Below are positions 1-7,338 of a DNA stretch of 64,000 nt, one piece after another. The DNA lies in assembly GCF_004023625.1 (NCBI RefSeq), contig NZ_RPDJ01000007.1, forward strand, positions 308,017 through 372,016, in the 5' to 3' direction. Origin of the DNA: Streptomyces cavernae. GTDB lineage: Bacteria > Actinomycetota > Actinomycetes > Streptomycetales > Streptomycetaceae. A model generated the notes under the pieces. The model ran no database searches and was not told where the DNA came from. It worked only from the letters and a program-made list of their open reading frames with translations. A program made the position numbers and the translations under genes. Positions within the stretch are counted from its first letter, which is position 1; every line of letters starts with the position of its first letter.

Positions 1-365
1 CGCCAGCCACCGCCGTTGCCCACGAAGTGCGCCGCCTGCGCCGTGCCCGACGAGCGGTTCGGCAGGGCGAAGTGGTACGCCCCCCGCAGCAGACCCGCGT
101 TCCGCGCCCCCTCGTACTGCCGGCCGAAGTACGGATTGCGATAGGTGTGCGACTCGGTCGCCTTCACATAGACGAAGCGGGCGCCCTTCTTCTTGGCGCC
201 CTGCCAGTCGACGTTCCTCTGGTACGACGAGACGTCGTGCCCCATGGGCTTGCCCGCCGTCGAGCCCGGCAACTCCGCGAGCGCCGTTCCCCCGATGGTC
301 AGTGTCGCCACGGACACCGCGAGCAGACGGGCGCGACTGCGTGGCGGTTTGCGATCACGGACCAT
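1..365 (-). CDS. GH25 lysozyme (secreted muramidase), partial at window edge
   Basis: Only the N-terminal 121 residues are inside the window; the gene continues past position 1. A basic N-terminus and a hydrophobic segment (about residues 13-31) look like a signal peptide. The GH25 hallmark DVSSYQ follows at residues 44-49, then VDW and FVYVKATE (66-71), which carry the Asp and Glu expected in the active site of this family. GH25 enzymes cleave the MurNAc-GlcNAc beta-1,4 bond of peptidoglycan. The ATG at 365 is preceded by a GGGGGGAA Shine-Dalgarno. It diverges from the aldolase gene at 501. The family call is firm; the rest of the protein cannot be seen. Confidence 0.88.
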   Translation of the reverse strand, partial: MVRDRKPPRSRARLLAVSVATLTIGGTALAELPGSTAGKPMGHDVSSYQRNVDWQGAKKKGARFVYVKATESHTYRNPYFGRQYEGARNAGLLRGAYHFALPNRSSGTAQAAHFVGNGGGW

Positions 366-417
366 GTTTCCCCCCGAATGACAACGTCCATGACAAATCT
401 CCAGGATCGTAGGGGAA

Positions 418-436
418 GATCAGAGAAAATCTGATC
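418..436. promoter_or_regulatory. Inverted repeat in the GH25/aldolase divergent intergenic region
   Basis: Arms GATCAGA and TCTGATC are perfect and separated by GAAAA. This is the most AT-rich patch in the 135 bp between the two divergent genes, so an operator or promoter-proximal role is plausible. It could also be a small hairpin. No binding protein is implied by the sequence. Confidence 0.4.
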
Positions 437-500
437 ATCTCCGGCCAATGTGAGGCTCGCCGACCACGCCACCCCGCGGCGGCGGTGGCAGGATCGCGGT

Positions 501-1184
501 ATGGCGGACGAACGGGTGGACGAGTGGGACGAGCCGGTGCGCGAGGCGCGGGCGCGGGCATGGGACGACCTCGTCGCGGCCGCGTGCCGCACGGTGACCG
601 ACGGACTGGTCGTCGGCACCTCGGGCAATGTGTCGGTGCGCGTCGGGGACACCGTGCTGGTCACCCCCACCGGGGTGCCCTACGACCGGCTCACGCCCGA
701 CGACGCCGTGGGCGTCGACCTCGACGGACGGCAGGTCCTCGGCTCGCTCCGCCCGACCAGTGAGCTGCCGATGCACCTGGCGATATACCGCACCACCGAC
801 GCCGGAGCCGTGGTCCACACCCACGCGGTTCACGCCACGGCCGTCTCCACACTGGCGACGGAGCTGCCGCTGATCCACTACATGACGGCCGCCCTGGGCG
901 GCACCGTCCGAGTGGCCCCCTACGCCACCTACGGCACGGAGAAGTTGGCCGAGAACATGCTGCGCGCACTGGACAACCGAACAGCGTGTCTCCTCCAGAA
1001 CCACGGCACGATCGCCCACGGCCGCACCCTGGCCGAGGCGTACGACCGCACGGCCCAACTGGAGTGGATGTGCAGGGTATGGCTGACGGCCTCGGCGGTA
1101 CCCGGCCACGAGCCGACCCTGCTGACGCCGGAGCAGGTGGAGGAGGTGAGGGAACGCCTGCGCGGGTACGGACAGCCGGGGTAG
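501..1184 (+). CDS. Class II aldolase/adducin family protein (fuculose-phosphate-aldolase-like)
   Basis: 227 residues. It shows the class II aldolase pattern: GTSGNVSVR, PTGVPYDRL, then a zinc-site HTHAVHATAV run, and a late QNHGTIAHG histidine. These enzymes cleave sugar phosphates such as L-fuculose-1-phosphate with a divalent metal, or act as dehydratases or decarboxylases in related pathways; the exact substrate is not readable. The ATG at 501 is chosen because the family homology begins soon after it; an in-frame ATG at 450 would add 17 unlikely residues. It stands alone, about 80 bp ahead of a hydrolase gene. Confidence 0.85.
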   Translation: MADERVDEWDEPVREARARAWDDLVAAACRTVTDGLVVGTSGNVSVRVGDTVLVTPTGVPYDRLTPDDAVGVDLDGRQVLGSLRPTSELPMHLAIYRTTDAGAVVHTHAVHATAVSTLATELPLIHYMTAALGGTVRVAPYATYGTEKLAENMLRALDNRTACLLQNHGTIAHGRTLAEAYDRTAQLEWMCRVWLTASAVPGHEPTLLTPEQVEEVRERLRGYGQPG

Positions 1185-1265
1185 CTCCTGCCCGGCCGCG
1201 GGAAGGCGTCACACGACAGCGTCACCCCGCTGGCCGCCCGATCCCTTGCCAAGGAGACTGGACAC

Positions 1266-2387
1266 GTGCGCACCGCCAGAGCGACGGCAGCGGCCGTCAC
1301 CGCCGTGATAGGTGCCGGTATGGTCGCGGTGGCGGTCGGCCGTCACGCGAGCGACGCCGCGCTGAAGATCCAGCCGGGCCGACCCCTGCCCACCGAACCC
1401 GTCCTCACCGTGCACTCCACGGCCGCCGGCCGGATAGAACTCACCCGCGACCTGGCCTCCCTGCGCCCCGGCGTCCACGGACTCATGGGCAACGGCACCC
1501 ACGCCGTGGTCGGCGAGGTCCTCACCGCCGCTCCGCACCCCGCAGACACCGTCGTACGCCGCCTCGAACGCGTCACCCACGGCACCCTGGGCCCCCGCGA
1601 CAAGGTCTGGTTCACTCCCCAGCTGCACCTCGGAAACCCCCGCGACGCCCTCGGCCTCGACCACGCCGACGTCGACATCCCCGGTGAACTCGGCGCCCTG
1701 CCCGCCTGGTTCGTGCCCGGCGACCGGGAGACCTGGGTGCTCACCGTGCACGGCCTCGGCACCAGCCGCGAACACCCCTTGAACGTCATGGAGTTCCTGC
1801 ACCGCCAGCGCTTCCCGGTGCTCGACCTCGCCTACCGCGGCGACCTCGGCGCCCCGCGCACCCCGGACGGCCTCCGTCATTTCGGCGAGAGCGAATGGCG
1901 CGACCTGGACGCCGCGATCCGCTTCGCCGTCCGCTACGGCGCCGAGCACGTGATCCTCTACGGCTGGTCCACCGGCGCCACCATGGCGTTGCACGCCGCC
2001 GCCCACTCCGCCCTGCGCGACCGGGTCCGCGGCCTCATCCTCGACTCGCCCGTCCTCGACTGGGAGGCCACCGTGCGTGCGCTGGCCGGCCCGCGCACGC
2101 CCGGTGCCCTGATGCCGCTGGCCGTCCGCGCCGCGCAGGGCCGGACCGGGCTGCACAACGGCCTGCGGCACATCGCCGACGCGGAGACACCCCGGGTGCC
2201 GACCCTGCTCATCCACGGCCCCGGGGACACGGTCGCCCCCTGGGGCCCGTCCCGCCGCCTCGCAGCGCACCGCCCCGACCTGGTAACCCTCCACACGGTC
2301 CCGGACGCCCACCACGCCGCCATGTGGAACGCCGCCCCCGATCCCTACGAGGAGGCGCTCCGCCGCTTCCTGACCCCGCTGATGTAG
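1266..2387 (+). CDS. Alpha/beta hydrolase, membrane-anchored or secreted
   Basis: 373 residues from a GTG start with AAGGAG upstream. The first 25 residues form a hydrophobic stretch consistent with a signal or N-terminal anchor. The hydrolase core shows the nucleophile elbow YGWSTGA (Gly-x-Ser-x-Gly), a later Asp in HGPGDTVAPW, and a terminal His in DAHHAAMW, giving a plausible Ser-Asp-His triad. An HGLG oxyanion motif precedes the elbow. Substrate is unknown; an extracytoplasmic esterase or peptidase-like role is possible. It lies in the same direction as the aldolase but with its own ribosome binding site. Confidence 0.82.
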   Translation: MRTARATAAAVTAVIGAGMVAVAVGRHASDAALKIQPGRPLPTEPVLTVHSTAAGRIELTRDLASLRPGVHGLMGNGTHAVVGEVLTAAPHPADTVVRRLERVTHGTLGPRDKVWFTPQLHLGNPRDALGLDHADVDIPGELGALPAWFVPGDRETWVLTVHGLGTSREHPLNVMEFLHRQRFPVLDLAYRGDLGAPRTPDGLRHFGESEWRDLDAAIRFAVRYGAEHVILYGWSTGATMALHAAAHSALRDRVRGLILDSPVLDWEATVRALAGPRTPGALMPLAVRAAQGRTGLHNGLRHIADAETPRVPTLLIHGPGDTVAPWGPSRRLAAHRPDLVTLHTVPDAHHAAMWNAAPDPYEEALRRFLTPLM

Positions 2388-2504
2388 CGGCGTCGCCGGA
2401 CGTTCTCAGCCCGTCCGGCTGTCCGGCCGTCCGCCGTCCGGCGAATGAGGGCGAGGCCGTCCAGGCCGATGCGGGGCTGGGGGTAGAGCCGCCGGGCTGC
2501 CCCC

Positions 2505-2624
2505 GGCCTGTCCCCGGCCTGTCCCCGGCCTGTCCCCGGCCTGTCCCCGGCCTGTCCCCGGCCTGTCCCCGGCCTGTCCCCGGCCTGTCCCCGGCCTGTC
2601 CCCGAGCTGCCCCGGCCTGTCCCC
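2505..2624. repeat. 11-bp tandem repeat (minisatellite)
   Basis: Nine perfect tandem copies of GGCCTGTCCCC occupy 2505-2603. A 10-bp degenerate unit (2604-2613) and a tenth perfect copy (2614-2624) follow. The array lies in the 517-bp gene-free stretch between the hydrolase and the next gene. All six frames give low-complexity peptides, so it is treated as non-coding. The remainder of that stretch (2388-2504, 2625-2904) shows no gene. Confidence 0.97.
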
Positions 2625-2904
2625 GGGCAAGGGACGGGTAGCGGCGGAGGGTACGAGGAGCCCCTGGGCCGCGGCGGCCGGACCCTGACGCCGAGACACA
2701 GCGGGAAGGCCCGCCGCAAGGTGACAACGAAGCCCGCCGCAGGCGGACCGGCGCCACTCGTTCCGCTTCCGCCTCGCACCAACCCTTCCGGACCACCCGG
2801 ACACCATCGGCAACCGCCCACCCGGGCCCGTGCGTTGGCCGTCCCCGTGGCCGCGCGTGACATTCCGTTTGGGTTTTCGTACCGTCAACCGGAAGACTGC
2901 CCCC

Positions 2905-4335
2905 GTGACGTCCCGTACCCCGCGCGACTCCAGGCTCCGACTCGTCGGCGGACGGCCGCTGGCCGCGGCCGCCCGAGCGGTGCCCCAGCAACGCTCGCGC
3001 CGCCCCGCTCCCCGGCCGCCCGAGGGCACACCGCCGCCCGCGGAGCTGGCCCGCATGGCACGCGCCGTCCTCGCCGACGCGGCCCGGGTGGCCCGCTGGG
3101 CCGACCACGCCCTCCGCCCCGGCCGGGATCGCGACGGCACCGCACCCGGCGGCACGGGCACCCTCTCCGAGGCCACCGCAGTACGGGCCGCCGCCGACCT
3201 GGGCCTGACACCGGCTCAGGTCCGCGCCGACTGGGACACCGCGCGGCTCTCGGGTCTCGTCGAGGTGCACGGCGACACGGCCCGCCCCGGCTGGCGGCTG
3301 CGCGCCTGGGACCGCGACGACTCCGCGGTGCTGCGTGGCTGGGTCGCCCTCTTCGACGCCTGGTCGCTGGCCCACCCCGACGTCGACGACGGCCACGAGC
3401 CCGCCGCCGTGGCCGAGGTCGTGGAGGCCATGCCGCAACTGCTGTCCTTCCTGCAGCTGTCCGCCGGCCCCGTCCCGGTCGAACAACTCCTCGACCTGCT
3501 GCGGCAGCGTGTCACCGAACTGCGCACCGAACGCTGTGAGATCCCGTACGGACCGCAGCCGGAGCCCACCGACGGCACCGACGGCACCGGCACCGACCCC
3601 ACCTCCGACGACGCCCCGCTGCCCCCGCTCCTCGATTGGGCCCTGCACGCCCTCGCCGCCGTAGGAGCCCTCACCTGCGCCGACGGACAGGCCACGCTGA
3701 CCCCGCTCGGCAGCTGGGCGGTCTGGGTGAAGCTGGAGCAGATCTGCGTCGCCGCGCAGAGCCCCGCCGGGAACATCGAGCAGGGCGCCGAGGACATGCT
3801 GCGCGGCTGCGCCCAACTGCGCCCCAACGCGGCCCGCGCCGAGTACCGCGCCTGGCTCGCCGCCCGCACCGTGAGCAGCGCCGTCACCGAACTCATCGGC
3901 GCCGCCCGCGGCGAGGACGCCCTGCTGCGCGGACTCGCCTTCGAGGCGCTGCGCGTGGTCGGCGCACCCGCCGAGCCCGATGTGCGCGCCGTCGTCGACG
4001 AGCCCTGGCTGCGCCCCTACGCACTGCTGTGGCTCGCCGAACACGACGGCACCGACCCCGAGGACGCCCACGAGGTACTCACCCGTGAAGAAGCCACCTG
4101 GCTCTGGGTGGACACCGCGGCCGCCGTCGCCGACCACGGCGAGGCTCCGCTGCTCGTACGGCATCTGGAGTCCGCCGTGCAGCCCACCGTCCCCATGCTC
4201 CTCGACGAGGTGCGGGCCGTCGGACACCCGCGCACCGTGCAGGTCCTGGTCGCGCTCGCCGCCGCCCACCCCGACCCGGCACTCGCCAAGGCCGTGCGCC
4301 GGGCGGCGTTCCAGGTGCACACCGGCGGGAGTTGA
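2905..4335 (+). CDS. Conserved actinobacterial protein of unknown function
   Basis: 476 residues if translation starts at the GTG at 2905, which has GGAAG about 10 nt upstream; an ATG at 2830 would add 25 residues. I do not recognise a named domain. The protein looks soluble and mostly alpha-helical: an Arg/Pro-rich N-terminus, a helical region with FDAWSLAH, an acidic low-complexity Thr/Asp/Gly linker around residues 220-240, and a C-terminal half with repeated Ala/Leu-rich helices (LLRGLAFEALRVVGAPAEP, ALLWLAEHD) resembling HEAT-type packing. That resemblance is an inference. Codon bias is typical of the window. Confidence 0.7.
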   Translation: MTSRTPRDSRLRLVGGRPLAAAARAVPQQRSRRPAPRPPEGTPPPAELARMARAVLADAARVARWADHALRPGRDRDGTAPGGTGTLSEATAVRAAADLGLTPAQVRADWDTARLSGLVEVHGDTARPGWRLRAWDRDDSAVLRGWVALFDAWSLAHPDVDDGHEPAAVAEVVEAMPQLLSFLQLSAGPVPVEQLLDLLRQRVTELRTERCEIPYGPQPEPTDGTDGTGTDPTSDDAPLPPLLDWALHALAAVGALTCADGQATLTPLGSWAVWVKLEQICVAAQSPAGNIEQGAEDMLRGCAQLRPNAARAEYRAWLAARTVSSAVTELIGAARGEDALLRGLAFEALRVVGAPAEPDVRAVVDEPWLRPYALLWLAEHDGTDPEDAHEVLTREEATWLWVDTAAAVADHGEAPLLVRHLESAVQPTVPMLLDEVRAVGHPRTVQVLVALAAAHPDPALAKAVRRAAFQVHTGGS

Positions 4336-4368
4336 GCGGGGAGCGGCCCACTCGGGGAGTGCCGCCGG

Positions 4369-4782
4369 CTACTTCGCGGCTATCTCCGGCGCGTACGTGC
4401 CGAAGCTCCAGACGTTGCCCTCGAGGTCCCGGGCCATGTAGTCCCGTGAGCCGTACTCCTGGTCCGTGGGGGGCATCAGGATCTCCGCGCCGTGGTCCAC
4501 GGCCCGCCGGTGGTGCGCGTCCACGTCCTCCACGACGACGTACACCCCGGCCGGGCCGGAGCTCTTCATGGCCTCGTCGAAACGGCTGCCGGTGCCCTTG
4601 GAACCGAGCATCACGCCGCCGTTGCCCTGCACCAGCTCGGCGTGCACCACCGTGCCGTCCTCCGCCTCGTACACGGCCTGTTCCGAGAAGCCGAAGGCCT
4701 CGGTGAGCTGCCGGATCGCCGCCTTGGCATCGGTGTACGTCAGCGTCGGAAAGATGCTCGGAAGACCTTCCTTGCCCGCCAT
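4369..4782 (-). CDS. VOC (glyoxalase/bleomycin-resistance) superfamily protein
   Basis: 137 residues. The ATG at 4782 is chosen because GAGGAAG lies 8-14 nt upstream and the VOC fold starts right after it (PTLTYTDAKAAIRQLTEAFGF). A second beta-alpha-beta module ends in YMARDLEGNVWSFGTY, where the Glu is the usual metal ligand of the family. VOC proteins include glyoxalases, dioxygenases and antibiotic-sequestering proteins; this one resembles the PhnB-like group with no assigned substrate. It ends 33 bp from the convergent upstream gene. Confidence 0.85.
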   Translation of the reverse strand: MAGKEGLPSIFPTLTYTDAKAAIRQLTEAFGFSEQAVYEAEDGTVVHAELVQGNGGVMLGSKGTGSRFDEAMKSSGPAGVYVVVEDVDAHHRRAVDHGAEILMPPTDQEYGSRDYMARDLEGNVWSFGTYAPEIAAK

Positions 4783-4938
4783 ACCGATCACTTCCTCTCG
4801 TCCGGGCACCGGCCACGAGGACCGGAATGTGACCCGCTCCACAGTCTTGCACCGACCACTGACAACGCCCTGCCGAGCCGGACCCGGCGGCGTGACGCAC
4901 GCCATCCCCAGGCACGAAAAGCGCTTGCCGCGCCCCGC

Positions 4939-4944
4939 TAGAAT
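4939..4944 (+). promoter_or_regulatory. -10 promoter hexamer for a leaderless transcript
   Basis: TAGAAT matches the Streptomyces vegetative -10 (TAgaaT class). It ends 7 nt before the ATG at 4952, so transcription would begin at or next to that ATG. No convincing -35 lies at 17-18 bp. Confidence 0.5.
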
Positions 4945-4951
4945 TGCCCTC

Positions 4952-4975
4952 ATGGCCATTCTCCTCGCGCATTAG
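4952..4975 (+). CDS. Putative leaderless 7-codon leader peptide upstream of the ABC-F gene
   Basis: ATG at 4952 opens a 7-codon frame reading MAILLAH then TAG. It has no Shine-Dalgarno, but a TAGAAT -10 sits 7 nt upstream, the geometry of a leaderless mRNA. The stop is 59 nt ahead of the ABC-F GTG start. The frame contains CTCC (within 4961-4966), complementary to the GGAG that serves as the ABC-F ribosome binding site near 5024. Antibiotic-responsive ABC-F genes in other bacteria are often controlled by short upstream ORFs, so an attenuation role is a reasonable inference. No experimental support is visible. Confidence 0.45.
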   Translation: MAILLAH

Positions 4976-5034
4976 ACGGCGGGAACGTCCTCAGCCGCCC
5001 ACCCGCCACCCCTTATCCGCCCTGGAGTCTGTCC

Positions 5035-6633
5035 GTGATCTCCGCCTCCGGTATCGAGCTGCGCGCCGGTGCCCGTGTCCTCATCGAGTCCGCCACCTTC
5101 CGCATCACCAAGGGCGACCGCGTCGGCCTCGTCGGCCGCAACGGCGCCGGCAAGACGACGCTCACCAAGGTCCTCGCCGGCGAGGGCATCCCCGCCGCGG
5201 GCACCGTCGCCCGCTCCGGCGAGGTCGGCTACCTCCCGCAGGACCCGCGCACCGGCGACCTCGACATGCTGGCCCGCGACCGCATCCTCTCCGCCCGTGG
5301 ACTGGACGTCCTGATCCGCAAGATGCGGGAGAACGAACAGCGGATCGCGAACGGCCAAGGAGCCACCCGCGACAAGGCGTTGAAGCAGTACGAGCGCCAG
5401 GAGACCGAGTTCCTCACCAAGGGCGGCTACGCGGCGGAGGCCGAGGCCGCCACCATCGCCGCCGCGCTCAACCTCCCCGACCGGGTGCTCGGCCAGCCGC
5501 TGCACACCCTCTCCGGCGGTCAGCGCCGCCGGATCGAGCTGGCCCGCATCCTGTTCTCCGACGCGGACACCCTGCTCCTGGACGAGCCGACCAACCACCT
5601 CGACGCCGACTCGATCGTCTGGCTGCGCGACTACCTCAAGACCTACCGCGGCGGCTTCATCGTCATCTCCCATGACGTGGATCTCGTCGAGACGGTCGTG
5701 AACAAGGTGTTCTACCTGGACGCCAACCGCGCCCAGATCGACGTCTACAACATGGGCTGGAAGCTCTACCAGCAGCAGCGCGAGGCCGACGAGAAGCGCC
5801 GCAAGCGGGAGCGGCAGAACGCCGAGAAGAAGGCCGCCGCGCTCAACGCGCAGGCCGACAAGATGCGCGCCAAGGCCACCAAGACGGTCGCCGCGCAGAA
5901 CATGGCCCGCCGCGCCGACAAGCTCCTCGCGGGCCTGGAGGCCGAGCGCAAGTCCGACAAGGTCGCCAAGCTGCGCTTCCCGGAGCCGGCCCCGTGCGGC
6001 AGGACACCGCTGATGGCCGAGGGCCTGTCGAAGTCGTACGGCTCCCTGGAGATCTTCACCGACGTCGACCTCGCCATCGACAAGGGCTCCCGGGTCGTCA
6101 TCCTCGGCCTGAACGGTGCGGGCAAGACCACCCTGCTGCGTCTGCTCGGCGGTGTGGAGGAGCCCGACACCGGCAAGGTCACCCCGGGCCACGGCCTCAA
6201 GCTGGGCTACTACGCGCAGGAGCACGAGACCCTCGACCCGGACCGCACGGTCCTGGAGAACATGCGCTCCGCCGCCCCCGACCTGGACCTGGTCGAGGTA
6301 CGCAAGGTGCTCGGCTCGTTCCTGTTCTCCGGCGACGACGTCGACAAGCCGGCCCGGGTCCTCTCCGGCGGCGAGAAGACCCGCCTCGCGCTCGCGACGC
6401 TCGTGGTCTCGTCCGCCAACGTCCTGCTGCTCGACGAGCCCACCAACAACCTCGACCCGGCCAGCCGTGAGGAGATCCTCGGCGCGCTGCGTACCTACAA
6501 GGGCGCGGTCGTCCTCGTCACCCACGACGAGGGCGCGGTCGAGGCGCTCCAGCCGGAACGCATCATCCTGCTGCCCGACGGCGTGGAGGACCTGTGGGGC
6601 GCGGACTACGCGGACCTGGTCGCTCTCGCGTGA
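5035..6633 (+). CDS. ABC-F family ATP-binding protein (ribosome-associated type)
   Basis: 532 residues, soluble, with two ABC ATPase domains and no membrane segments. Domain 1 has Walker A GRNGAGKT (34-41), signature LSGGQRRR (about 159) and Walker B LLLDEPTNHLD (about 179). Domain 2 has LNGAGKTT (about 358), LSGGEKTRLA and LLLDEPTNNLD. A long basic coiled-coil linker (about 245-320) matches the P-site-tRNA interaction motif region of ABC-F proteins. These act on the ribosome, either as translation factors (EttA/Uup-like) or in antibiotic resistance; which one applies cannot be told. GTG start with GGAG upstream; preceded by a possible leader peptide. Confidence 0.93.
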   Translation: MISASGIELRAGARVLIESATFRITKGDRVGLVGRNGAGKTTLTKVLAGEGIPAAGTVARSGEVGYLPQDPRTGDLDMLARDRILSARGLDVLIRKMRENEQRIANGQGATRDKALKQYERQETEFLTKGGYAAEAEAATIAAALNLPDRVLGQPLHTLSGGQRRRIELARILFSDADTLLLDEPTNHLDADSIVWLRDYLKTYRGGFIVISHDVDLVETVVNKVFYLDANRAQIDVYNMGWKLYQQQREADEKRRKRERQNAEKKAAALNAQADKMRAKATKTVAAQNMARRADKLLAGLEAERKSDKVAKLRFPEPAPCGRTPLMAEGLSKSYGSLEIFTDVDLAIDKGSRVVILGLNGAGKTTLLRLLGGVEEPDTGKVTPGHGLKLGYYAQEHETLDPDRTVLENMRSAAPDLDLVEVRKVLGSFLFSGDDVDKPARVLSGGEKTRLALATLVVSSANVLLLDEPTNNLDPASREEILGALRTYKGAVVLVTHDEGAVEALQPERIILLPDGVEDLWGADYADLVALA

Positions 6634-6655
6634 CGGAAGCTCTCGCCTGACGGAA
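6622..6655. repeat. 17-bp tandem duplication spanning the ABC-F stop codon
   Basis: GCTCTCGCGTGACGGAA (6622-6638) is followed immediately by GCTCTCGCCTGACGGAA (6639-6655), one mismatch. The first copy contains the real TGA stop of the ABC-F gene, so the last codons and stop are duplicated just downstream. Confidence 0.9.
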
Positions 6656-6658
6656 GAG

Positions 6659-6699
6659 TGATCCACTTCGTATGGATCATTCGGCCGATCCGTGATCCA
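6659..6699. promoter_or_regulatory. Operator-like inverted repeat with a third half-site
   Basis: TGATCCA (6659-6665), a 7-nt spacer, then TGGATCA (6673-6679) form a perfect inverted repeat. A third TGATCCA lies at 6693-6699. This is part of the 351-bp gene-free interval (6634-6984) upstream of the small HTH gene. A second 7-7-7 inverted repeat is at 6843-6863. Both could be operators or, for the first, a weak terminator. Confidence 0.45.
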
Positions 6700-6842
6700 T
6701 CATCTGTGTGAGATCTCCTGGTACCGAGGTGTGTCCTACATCGATTTCGCGGGTGGATCCCCTGGTGACGACGGCCCGCCCTTCGCGCCGCGCTGACCTG
6801 GAGCTTCGCGGATGAACCCGTTCGGGTGTACGGACAGCGCTG

Positions 6843-6863
6843 TGCGGAACATCAAATTCCGCA
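6843..6863. promoter_or_regulatory. Second 7-7-7 inverted repeat upstream of the HTH gene
   Basis: TGCGGAA, spacer CATCAAA, TTCCGCA: perfect 7-bp arms and a 7-nt spacer. It lies 121 bp ahead of the HTH protein start in an otherwise featureless stretch. The AT-rich centre is unusual for this genome and suggests a protein-binding site. Function unproven. Confidence 0.4.
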
Positions 6864-6984
6864 TCGGGTCCGGCCGGTACGCCGTCCAAAGCCTTTCGGA
6901 TCGACCTTGCCGAATGGGTGGCCAGGAAGCGCGGGAGGGGTGATCATGAGAAGTCCAGAGCGCACTTCCCATGAGGAGGCACGG

Positions 6985-7206
6985 GTGGCCGAGACTCTGA
7001 AGAAGGGCAGCCGGGTGACCGGCGCCGCGCGCGACAAGCTCGCGGCAGACCTGAAGAAGAAGTACGACTCCGGTGCGAGCATCCGGGCGCTGGCCGAGGA
7101 AACCGGCCGCTCGTATGGCTTCGTCCACCGGATGCTCAGCGAGTCGGGCGTCACGCTGCGTGGGCGTGGCGGGGCGACGCGGGGCAAGAAGACCCAGACG
7201 GCCTGA
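6985..7206 (+). CDS. Small helix-turn-helix protein
   Basis: 73 residues from GTG at 6985, with GAGGAGG 5-11 nt upstream; an ATG at 6946 is a weaker alternative. The protein is basic. Its middle reads as a HTH: SIRALAEETGRSYGFVHRML, where two helices flank a turn at about residues 31-50. The C-terminus is Gly/Arg/Lys rich (GRGGATRGKK). It is likely a DNA-binding protein; this short HTH family is widely conserved in actinobacteria as far as I recall, without an assigned role. A long upstream region with two inverted repeats may be its own control region. Confidence 0.8.
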   Translation: MAETLKKGSRVTGAARDKLAADLKKKYDSGASIRALAEETGRSYGFVHRMLSESGVTLRGRGGATRGKKTQTA

Positions 7207-7338
7207 GGCCGGACGGCTCATCGCTTCCGTGGTGGCCACCCGGCCGGTCGGGTGACCGACCGGGTGGTTACTGTGCAGTCACTTGAGGACGCCCGGGTAC
7301 GGCGTCCCTTCCGACCGCACCCCTTCGGAGGCGCCCCA

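Noticed and set aside
2505..2624. CRISPR-like array
   Set aside because: The 11-bp units are contiguous with no spacers and no cas gene is present.
2209..4320. A 700-codon open frame on the minus strand across the conserved protein gene
   Set aside because: It is the antisense shadow of a real + strand gene in very high-GC DNA; the translated product is low-complexity and has no start context.
4915..4944. WhiB7/WblC-type promoter (AT-rich box before a TTG -35) for the ABC-F gene
   Set aside because: AAAA and TTGCCG are present but only 8 bp separate TTGCCG from the TAGAAT -10, so they cannot form one promoter.
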